Source: Candidatus Woesearchaeota archaeon (GTDB taxonomy: Archaea > Nanobdellota > Nanobdellia > Woesearchaeales > JACPBV01). From it: a stretch of DNA of 6,379 nucleotides. Shown one piece after another: positions 1-3,744 of this stretch. The stretch is from assembly GCA_019323195.1 (NCBI GenBank), contig JAHWHQ010000012.1:1-6379 (forward strand). The letters run 5' to 3'. The number at the start of each line of letters is the position of its first letter. The first letter of the stretch is position 1. Both the position numbers and the translations under genes were made by a program. The notes below the pieces were generated by a model. It ran no database searches, had not been told where the DNA came from, and was given only the letters and a program-made list of their open reading frames with translations.

Positions 1-72
1 AACACCTATCGCTGCAGGCCCTGGATTGCCTCTTGCGCCGCCATCGCAGTTTATCGAGATTTTGTCATGCAT
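1..72 (-). CDS. rnhA: RNase HI-like protein, N-terminal 24 codons (runs off the left edge)
   Basis: The minus-strand frame starting at ATG 72-70 reads MHDKISINCDGGARGNPGPA and then AIGV before the window ends. The segment CDGGARGNPGPAAIGV matches the first strand and loop of type 1 RNase H (the TDG..xGNPGPxxxG signature), and the Asp of CDGG (residue 10) would be the first metal-binding catalytic residue. RNase HI cleaves the RNA strand of RNA:DNA hybrids; archaeal members can also act in ribonucleotide removal. An in-frame TAA at 84-82 lies just upstream with no other start codon between, so this ATG is the first possible start. The first 22 nt overlap the end of the aminotransferase gene, so the two are probably one transcript with coupled translation. 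The other catalytic residues lie outside the window and cannot be checked. The family call is firm for so short a piece, but intactness is unknown. Confidence 0.82.
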   Translation of the reverse strand, partial: MHDKISINCDGGARGNPGPAAIGV

Positions 73-1235
73 GTTAAAGTCTTAAGCCTCTCAGCAGCTT
101 TTTTACATTCAGATATAGTTGGAACCAGCGCCAGCCTTACATAGCCCTCTCCCGGATTAACACCATCAACCTTATTAGAGATCCAGCTTCCCGGAGTGCT
201 TACTATCGCAATCTCTTTCTCCAAAAGCCTTTTTGCAAAATCCAGGGAAGACATAGGCGTCTTCTGCCAGATATAGATGCCTGCCTTTGGTGTGCAGTCA
301 TCTAACCCTATAGAGGTAAGCGCATTCACCATTATGTCCCTTTTCTTCCTGTAAGAGTTCCTGAACTCAACAACATGCTTCTCATCCAGTAAGGCAGCTG
401 AGGCAGCATCCTGGATAAAGGTAGGGGTTCCTGAATCAACATTGGTCTTTACCTTCTTAAAGATGTCAATCACGCGTGAATCCCCTGCAAGCCAGCCTAC
501 CCTGTATGTTGTCATGGCTGACCTTTTTGAAAGGCTCTGAACAGCAAAAACACCTTCCTTTGCGATCTCCAGTATGGACATGGGCTTTTCATCATAATAA
601 AGCTCTGTATAGCACTCGTCAGAGCCTATGATAATGTCATTATCCTTGCCAAAATCAACTATCTCCTTTAACTTCTCCTTTGAGATAACAGCCCCTGTCG
701 GGTTATTAGGGTAGTTTATCCACATAAGCCTTGCTTTCTTCCTTATTTCAGAAGGAATTTTCTCAAGATCAGGCAAAAAATCATTCTCCCTGGTTAAAGC
801 ATAGAAATAAGGCCTTCCCTCTGCAAATAATGTCCCCCTTTCATAAGGAGGATAGCCCGGATTAGGAATTATTACAACATCACCGGGATTGACAAAGCCT
901 TCATGAAAATGAAATACAGCCTCTTTTGCCCCTATATTTGAGGTGATCTCTGTTTCAGGGTCCAGAACCACATTAAAGCGGTCTTTTGACCATCCTGCTA
1001 TAGTTTCCCTGTATTCTATATCCCCTATATAGCTTGGATAGCCGTCTTCCTTTCTCTTGTCAATGGCCCTTTTGCAGTAATTCCTTATGATAGCAGGTGT
1101 AGGCACCTTTGGGTCGCCTATCCCGAAGTCTATAGGGGTTATTCCCTGCTTTTTCAGCCTTGCAACCTCATTATCCACGTCTGCAAAGGCATAGCTTCCG
1201 ATGCTCTCTATCCTCTTGCTTGGCACTATTTTCAT
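51..1235 (-). CDS. PLP-dependent aminotransferase, class I/II (AspB/DapC/DapL-like)
   Basis: This is a 394-aa fold-type I aminotransferase that transfers an amino group between an amino acid and a 2-oxo acid in the cytoplasm. Visible landmarks, numbered from the chosen Met, are GIGDP near 38-42 (substrate-side glycine loop), NIGAKEA near 100-106, the NPTG cofactor motif with Asn at about 178, SDECY with the pyridine-binding Asp at about 206 and Tyr at 209, SLSKRS with the PLP Schiff-base lysine at about 237, and VRLAL with the carboxylate-binding Arg at about 367. The SLSKRS...YRVGWLAG block recalls N-succinyl-diaminopimelate aminotransferases (DapC), but the substrate (diaminopimelate, aspartate, alanine or other) cannot be settled. 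The open frame extends upstream to a GTG at 1301 inside the tRNA gene. ATG 1235 is preferred because a TATA box at 1260-1267 places transcription initiation almost on it and the family usually starts near MKIVPSKRI. No SD site is visible. It overlaps the RNase HI start by 22 nt. Confidence 0.93.
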   Translation of the reverse strand: MKIVPSKRIESIGSYAFADVDNEVARLKKQGITPIDFGIGDPKVPTPAIIRNYCKRAIDKRKEDGYPSYIGDIEYRETIAGWSKDRFNVVLDPETEITSNIGAKEAVFHFHEGFVNPGDVVIIPNPGYPPYERGTLFAEGRPYFYALTRENDFLPDLEKIPSEIRKKARLMWINYPNNPTGAVISKEKLKEIVDFGKDNDIIIGSDECYTELYYDEKPMSILEIAKEGVFAVQSLSKRSAMTTYRVGWLAGDSRVIDIFKKVKTNVDSGTPTFIQDAASAALLDEKHVVEFRNSYRKKRDIMVNALTSIGLDDCTPKAGIYIWQKTPMSSLDFAKRLLEKEIAIVSTPGSWISNKVDGVNPGEGYVRLALVPTISECKKAAERLKTLTCMTKSR

Positions 1236-1259
1236 AGTAAAAATAAAAGAAATAAGTTC

Positions 1260-1267
1260 TTTATAAA
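1260..1267 (-). promoter_or_regulatory. TATA box of the aminotransferase gene (leaderless transcript)
   Basis: The minus strand reads CAAAAAGTTTATAAAG, a purine-rich BRE-like stretch followed by a perfect TTTATAAA. The box centre is about 28 nt from the ATG at 1235, the usual TATA-to-start distance in archaea, so the mRNA should begin at or within a few nt of the start codon. The intervening sequence is T-rich and has no anti-SD complement. Both points support leaderless translation. Confidence 0.7.
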
Positions 1268-1285
1268 CTTTTTGAACTATTATTG

Positions 1286-1292
1286 AAAAAAA
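1286..1292 (-). terminator. Oligo-T terminator of tRNA-Lys
   Basis: Seven consecutive T residues on the minus strand follow directly after the discriminator base of the tRNA. Archaeal RNA polymerase terminates at such oligo-T tracts without needing a hairpin. The tract lies just upstream of the aminotransferase TATA box and would separate the two transcripts. Confidence 0.5.
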
Positions 1293-1328
1293 CGGGCCCA
1301 CTGAGATTCGGACTCAGGACCTACTGCT

Positions 1329-1341
1329 GACCCTCCTTTGG
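1329..1341 (-). other. tRNA-Lys intron 2 (13 nt, canonical 37/38 position)
   Basis: The segment CCAAAGGAGGGTC lies between A37 and A38 of the anticodon loop. Exon bases CTCT (32-35) can pair with intron AGGG (C-G, U-G, C-G, U-A), leaving 3-nt bulges TA|C and TC|A. This is the standard bulge-helix-bulge cut by archaeal splicing endonuclease. The inner helix is minimal (one C-G pair over a 4-nt loop), in keeping with a very short intron. Splicing gives the classic Lys loop CTCTTAA. Confidence 0.85.
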
Positions 1342-1356
1342 TAAGAGGCAGTCGCT

Positions 1357-1388
1357 AAAATCCAGACCTAACTTCAGTTAAAATCTGT
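1357..1388 (-). other. tRNA-Lys intron 1 (32 nt, non-canonical D-arm position 22/23)
   Basis: Without this insert the D stem (GCTC/GAGC) and the single base before the anticodon stem are normal; with it the D stem is broken. A relaxed bulge-helix-bulge is visible. The inner helix is CAGA (1387-1384) with TCTG (1366-1363). The central 4-bp helix is exon GGTT with intron GATT (three G-U pairs and one U-A). The bulges are AG|A and TT|A, exactly 3-4-3 in spacing. The intron core also forms a TAAC-TGAA-GTTA hairpin. Cutting one base later would give the same mature RNA, but the helix geometry favours cleavage after G22. Confidence 0.78.
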
Positions 1389-1438
1389 CTAACCAGGCTG
1401 AGCTATGGGCCCATAGAAAAGGAAGAAAAGGTGGTCTA

Positions 1439-1446
1439 TTTATAAA
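1439..1446 (-). promoter_or_regulatory. TATA box of tRNA-Lys
   Basis: A perfect TTTATAAA preceded on the minus strand by the BRE-like AGAAAACT. The box centre is about 30 nt from the tRNA 5' end at 1412, so the primary transcript should begin only a few nt before the mature 5' end. It lies in one arm of the intergenic dyad. Confidence 0.7.
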
Positions 1447-1499
1447 AGTTTTCTATAAGAGCTTTTGCAGCAGCTTAAAAATAGCAAAACTATTTATAA
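1440..1499. repeat. Imperfect inverted repeat spanning the divergent promoters
   Basis: The left arm at 1440-1456 (TTATAAAAGTTTTCTAT) matches the reverse complement of the right arm at 1481-1499 (TTATAAATAGTTTTGCTAT) except for two single-base insertions. Each arm contains one TATA box and the A-rich stretch upstream of it. The symmetry is therefore largely two copies of the same BRE plus TATA pattern facing away from each other, serving tRNA-Lys on the minus strand and the paralog operon on the plus strand. Confidence 0.65.
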
Positions 1500-1500
1500 G
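1493..1500 (+). promoter_or_regulatory. TATA box of the paralog operon
   Basis: TTTATAAG preceded by AGCAAAACTA (BRE-like). The predicted transcript start near 1520-1524 would give a leader of about 20 nt that includes the SD site at 1529-1533. Confidence 0.65.
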
Positions 1501-1528
1501 GAACCAGGATTCCAAAGGATTAGAAAAA

Positions 1529-1533
1529 GGTGA
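1529..1533 (+). promoter_or_regulatory. Shine-Dalgarno site of the first paralog
   Basis: GGTGA within AAAAAGGTGAAAAG, 7 nt before ATG 1541. It complements the 3' end of archaeal 16S rRNA and supports this start codon. Confidence 0.65.
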
Positions 1534-1540
1534 AAAGAAC

Positions 1541-2488
1541 ATGAGCAAGGAAATACACGGTTTTTTGCAGGATTGTGTCGGCTACGGCCCTTTAAGCCAG
1601 GGTGATTCCCTTGAAGGGACAATACTTGGCAGTGTACCTATAGAGAAGAATAAGATGGGCGGAGTGCTGTTTCCCAGGATATATGATTGGAATGATTTCG
1701 CTTTTGAAGCAGAAGGTAAGGGGAAATTTTCTGCTGACGTGCCAAATGCCGGAAAAATCTTCTTTACCACAGATGAGTTGGATATGGGCCTGAAGAATCT
1801 AATCTTCATTAGAAATGCATTTTATAAAGAAAATTCCGATGGAATCAATACCTTTTTTGATGATGTTAGAGAACATTTGCCTTCTGCTGATTATAGGCTG
1901 GAAACAGAAACAGGAGACAATAAAAACGAGCAGGCATATACTTTAAGGGTAACACGGCGGGACCTCTATTTAAGGCTGCAGGGCTCTTTTGAGGGGAACA
2001 CCCCTAAAATATTGACAATTATGTTTAACACAGAAAAGGAAACTGTGGATCGATTGAATGAAATAGTTAATGAACATTGTAAGGCCTCTAACTGTGGATG
2101 GATGCTGAAGAATAATCCGCTGGACCCTCTCTCATCTAAAATGCCAACTTCAGAGACATATGATAGATTGCTTGATAGTGTATTGGAAGGGAAACTTACC
2201 TATAATGGCTTAAAGGAGGAATTGAAGAACTGCAAGGCTGCTGAATATGACCAGTTCACCGAATTCTTCCCTGGCCAGGTTGTAAACCAATTTAGGTTTG
2301 GCAAGGGGATAATAGTCAAAACAGGGCCGGGAACAAGCAAAAGGTATGACAATATGTATGCCATATTTCCTTCTATGGGAGAGCCAAGTACGAAGATACC
2401 AAACCTGGGAAACCCATATATGGGAAAGCCCGATAAAGAAAAAGAGAAACTTATGGTGCATAACAGGATAAAGGAAGTAATGCCATGA
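1541..2488 (+). CDS. Hypothetical protein, paralog 1, with a UvrD-like C-terminal Tudor segment
   Basis: I do not recognise the family of this 315-aa protein. It is a clear paralog of the next gene. Shared landmarks are an N-terminal FL..x.GY helix (about 8-15), SLEGTILG (23-30), FPRIYDW (44-50), a FFTTDELDMG block (74-83), TFFDDVR (104-110), LYLRLQG (142-148), IMFNTE...VDRLNEIV (160-176) and LKEELKNC..AEY (224-235). Residues 243-279 (PGQVVNQFRFGKGIIV ... YAIFPSMG) resemble the small beta-barrel Tudor-like domain at the C-terminus of UvrD/PcrA (pattern G..V.H..FG.G.V...V.FP..G). A lysine-rich tail (about 294-315) has no counterpart in paralog 2. No signal peptide, membrane segment or obvious catalytic motif is visible, so it is probably a soluble cytoplasmic binding protein. 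It is first in a two-gene unit with its own TATA box and SD. Existence as a gene is near certain; function is unknown. Confidence 0.85.
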   Translation: MSKEIHGFLQDCVGYGPLSQGDSLEGTILGSVPIEKNKMGGVLFPRIYDWNDFAFEAEGKGKFSADVPNAGKIFFTTDELDMGLKNLIFIRNAFYKENSDGINTFFDDVREHLPSADYRLETETGDNKNEQAYTLRVTRRDLYLRLQGSFEGNTPKILTIMFNTEKETVDRLNEIVNEHCKASNCGWMLKNNPLDPLSSKMPTSETYDRLLDSVLEGKLTYNGLKEELKNCKAAEYDQFTEFFPGQVVNQFRFGKGIIVKTGPGTSKRYDNMYAIFPSMGEPSTKIPNLGNPYMGKPDKEKEKLMVHNRIKEVMP

Positions 2489-2538
2489 ATCAGGCAAGGA
2501 AGAATAAATAAGCACAGAGATTCTGATGGCAAAGCAAA

Positions 2539-2550
2539 GAGGTGAGGGTG
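2539..2550 (+). promoter_or_regulatory. Shine-Dalgarno region of the second paralog
   Basis: The stretch GAGGTGAGGGTG offers two overlapping anti-SD complements. GAGGTGA ends 15 nt before ATG 2561, which is long, and GGGTG ends 10 nt before it, which is normal. An in-frame TGA at 2552-2554 rules out any upstream start. Confidence 0.55.
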
Positions 2551-2560
2551 CTGAGAAACT

Positions 2561-3523
2561 ATGAGCGAACAAATCAAAAGGTTTTTGAGGGAATTCATGG
2601 GCTATGAAAGGCTGGACAAATTAGGTCCAAACATAAAGCATACTCAGCCGGAATTCAGGCAATCATTGGAAGGGACGGTCATTGGAACAGCATATACCCG
2701 GCCTTCTATTATGATGACGCCTGATAAAAACAGGGTAAACGAATCAGTAGTCCCAAGCATATATAAGCTGGAGAAGCTTCTTCTTGATGAGCAGGAGGAT
2801 GGCACAAGGTACGGCTCATTATGCAAGGGAGGAAATACTGTATCCTTTACCAGGGAAGAATATGAAATGGGATATAGATATGTAATATCAAGCCCGTCTT
2901 TTTTCTTCAGGAATGATCTTAATGAGATAAAGGCATTTTTTGAAAGGGTTAAAGATGAATGTTTCCCTGGTGCAGAATATAATGTGAAAGAGAGAAAATC
3001 CAGAAGAGAGGATGGCAGGGAAGTGACAACAGGTTTTGAGCTAAGCCTGAAACATGATGGTTTTTACCTGAAATTGTCAGGCATGAAATACAAAGAAACC
3101 TCAAAGAGACTGCTTATACTATTTAATGCAGAGGAGGATGCTGTAGATAGCTTAAACATGATAGTTGAGGATTATCATAAGAACCATGCCTCTAAGACCA
3201 ACAATTCTCCCAGAGACGTTAAGCCTAAACCTGTCCAGGATGATATGCCTGATTCAGTGCTTTACCCCGAATATGTCAGCAAAGCAGAAGAACATTATCC
3301 TGATTATGAATGGTTAGAAGCTAAACTTAAGGATTGCCCTTCTACTACTGAGTATAACATAAGAAAAAAAGAATACTATGTAGGGCAGGTCCTGGAACAT
3401 AAGAAATTTGGAAGGGGGATAATATTTGAGATCATAGATAAGGGCAAGATGAGGGTCGCATTTCCCAGTATAGAAGGATCATTCAATGACAAAAAGAAGA
3501 TTTTGGCCTATAACTATGCCTGA
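2561..3523 (+). CDS. Hypothetical protein, paralog 2, with a UvrD-like C-terminal Tudor segment
   Basis: This 320-aa protein is of unrecognised family and is the tandem partner of paralog 1. Aligned blocks are IKRFLREFMGY (5-15), SLEGTVIG (35-42), VVPSIYKL (63-70), VSFTREEYEMG (94-104), AFFERVK (125-131), FYLKLSG (168-174), LLILFNAE...VDSLNMIV (184-202) and LEAKLKDC..TTEY (252-264). It differs by an insert near 20-34 and a Pro/Asp-rich linker (about 212-230). Its end, from YVGQVLEHKKFGRGIIFE (273-290) through RVAFPSIEG to KKKILAYNYA at the terminus, is the closer match to the UvrD/PcrA C-terminal Tudor-like domain, which also ends in a KK.L..YA strand. In bacteria that domain of PcrA contacts RNA polymerase; whether these proteins bind polymerase, nucleic acid or something else is unknown. 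The gap to paralog 1 is 72 nt with no strong promoter, so co-transcription is likely. Its stop codon lies inside the duplicated target site of the adjacent MITE. Confidence 0.86.
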   Translation: MSEQIKRFLREFMGYERLDKLGPNIKHTQPEFRQSLEGTVIGTAYTRPSIMMTPDKNRVNESVVPSIYKLEKLLLDEQEDGTRYGSLCKGGNTVSFTREEYEMGYRYVISSPSFFFRNDLNEIKAFFERVKDECFPGAEYNVKERKSRREDGREVTTGFELSLKHDGFYLKLSGMKYKETSKRLLILFNAEEDAVDSLNMIVEDYHKNHASKTNNSPRDVKPKPVQDDMPDSVLYPEYVSKAEEHYPDYEWLEAKLKDCPSTTEYNIRKKEYYVGQVLEHKKFGRGIIFEIIDKGKMRVAFPSIEGSFNDKKKILAYNYA

Positions 3524-3529
3524 CCTACC
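3521..3529. repeat. Left 9-bp target-site duplication of the MITE
   Basis: TGACCTACC, an exact copy of 3736-3744, directly outside the left terminal inverted repeat. Its first three bases are the stop codon of paralog 2. Confidence 0.85.
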
Positions 3530-3544
3530 GGCTGTGTTGAAAAT
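3530..3544 (+). repeat. MITE left terminal inverted repeat
   Basis: GGCTGTGTTGAAAAT, the exact reverse complement of 3721-3735. Confidence 0.9.
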
Positions 3545-3547
3545 GTA

Positions 3548-3557
3548 GGTTAGCAGC
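3548..3557 (+). repeat. MITE inner inverted repeat 2, left arm
   Basis: GGTTAGCAGC, the exact reverse complement of 3697-3706. It lies 3 nt inside the left terminal repeat, while the right arm lies 14 nt inside its own, so the outer stem would carry an asymmetric internal loop that includes GAAGCGGAGCGA. Confidence 0.8.
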
Positions 3558-3563
3558 CTAAGG

Positions 3564-3573
3564 TCAAAATCCT
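3564..3573 (+). repeat. MITE inner inverted repeat 3, left arm
   Basis: TCAAAATCCT, the exact reverse complement of 3686-3695. The 17-nt spacers between this pair and the next inner pair (GCTGACA/TGTCAGC) are equal in length on both sides. Confidence 0.8.
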
Positions 3574-3612
3574 ATCAAAAACAACATTCAGCTGACAGGA
3601 GGGGGTCAATTG

Positions 3613-3634
3613 AAATTTTGTGCAAACAAAATTT
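3613..3634. repeat. Central hairpin of the MITE
   Basis: A perfect 8-bp stem, AAATTTTG with CAAAATTT, enclosing the loop TGCAAA, located near the middle of the element inside the GCTGACA/TGTCAGC pair. A second short GC hairpin (CCCC-GTC-GGGG, 3649-3659) follows it and could alternatively pair with the G-run at 3602-3606. Confidence 0.75.
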
Positions 3635-3720
3635 ATGGTTTTTAGCCACCCCGTCGGGGGATGTCAGCAATCAATGTAAACATCAAGGATTTTGAAGCTG
3701 CTAACCCGAAGCGGAGCGAG

Positions 3721-3735
3721 ATTTTCAACACAGCC
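3721..3735 (-). repeat. MITE right terminal inverted repeat
   Basis: ATTTTCAACACAGCC, the exact reverse complement of the left terminal repeat at 3530-3544. Confidence 0.9.
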
Positions 3736-3744
3736 TGACCTACC
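3736..3744. repeat. Right 9-bp target-site duplication of the MITE
   Basis: TGACCTACC, identical to 3521-3529. Bases 5-7 (CTA, 3740-3742) are the minus-strand stop codon TAG of the Lhr helicase gene. Confidence 0.85.

Larger units (their letters stand above)
1293..1412 (-). tRNA. trnK: tRNA-Lys(CUU) with two introns
   Basis: Removing two introns gives a 75-nt cloverleaf. It has a 7-bp acceptor stem (GGGCCCA/TGGGCCC), U8-A9, D stem GCTC/GAGC with G18-G19 in the loop, anticodon stem ACTGC/GCAGT, loop CTCTTAA with anticodon CTT at 1345-1343, variable loop AGGTC, T stem CTGAG/CTCAG and discriminator G at 1293. The GGGCCC end, CTCTTAA loop and G73 are typical of archaeal tRNA-Lys. CCA is not encoded and must be added by CCA transferase. 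Intron 1 (1357-1388) interrupts the D arm between nt 22 and 23. Intron 2 (1329-1341) sits at the canonical 37/38 site. The T loop reads TCCGAAT, so position 55 is C rather than the near-universal U. All stems are perfectly paired, which argues for a working gene. It has its own TATA box and an oligo-T terminator. Confidence 0.92.
3530..3735. mobile_element. MITE (non-autonomous IS5/IS903-like element, 206 bp)
   Basis: The element is bounded by perfect 15-bp terminal inverted repeats, GGCTGTGTTGAAAAT at 3530-3544 and its reverse complement at 3721-3735. These are flanked by a perfect 9-bp direct repeat (TGACCTACC). The end sequence closely resembles the IS903 terminus as I recall it (GGCTTTGTTGAATAAATC), and 9-bp duplications are characteristic of that IS5-family group, so a transposase of this type probably moved it in trans. 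It has no room for a transposase. Inside are further nested inverted repeats: GGTTAGCAGC 3548-3557 with 3697-3706, TCAAAATCCT 3564-3573 with 3686-3695, GCTGACA 3591-3597 with 3662-3668, and a central hairpin of AAATTTTG 3613-3620 with CAAAATTT 3627-3634. The whole element can fold into one long interrupted hairpin in DNA or RNA. The family assignment rests on end similarity only. Confidence 0.85.

Noticed and set aside
1235..1301. Upstream GTG start for the aminotransferase giving 416 residues
   Set aside because: It begins inside the tRNA-Lys gene and crosses the oligo-T and TATA box. The extra 22 residues come from promoter sequence.
2489..2560. Separate promoter for paralog 2 at AATAAATAAG (about 2502-2511)
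   Set aside because: It is a weak match compared with the TTTATAAA boxes elsewhere in the window, and the short 72-nt gap fits co-transcription.
2200..2598. Minus-strand open frames of 120-132 codons across the junction of the two paralogs
   Set aside because: They are antisense to conserved coding blocks of both paralogs and have hydrophobic, low-information translations without start signals.
3610..3645. Eleven-codon TTG-started reading frame inside the MITE preceded by GGAGGGGG
   Set aside because: The SD-like G-run and spacing are suggestive, but the frame is tiny, overlaps the central hairpin and lacks any homology signal. It may be a relic of a transposase start but cannot be supported.
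3524..3739. The convergent intergenic region as a classic structured RNA gene (SRP RNA, RNase P RNA or guide RNA)
   Set aside because: No signature boxes of those RNAs are visible, and the terminal repeats with a 9-bp duplication explain the region as a transposon. A structural role within the element is kept only as a hypothesis.
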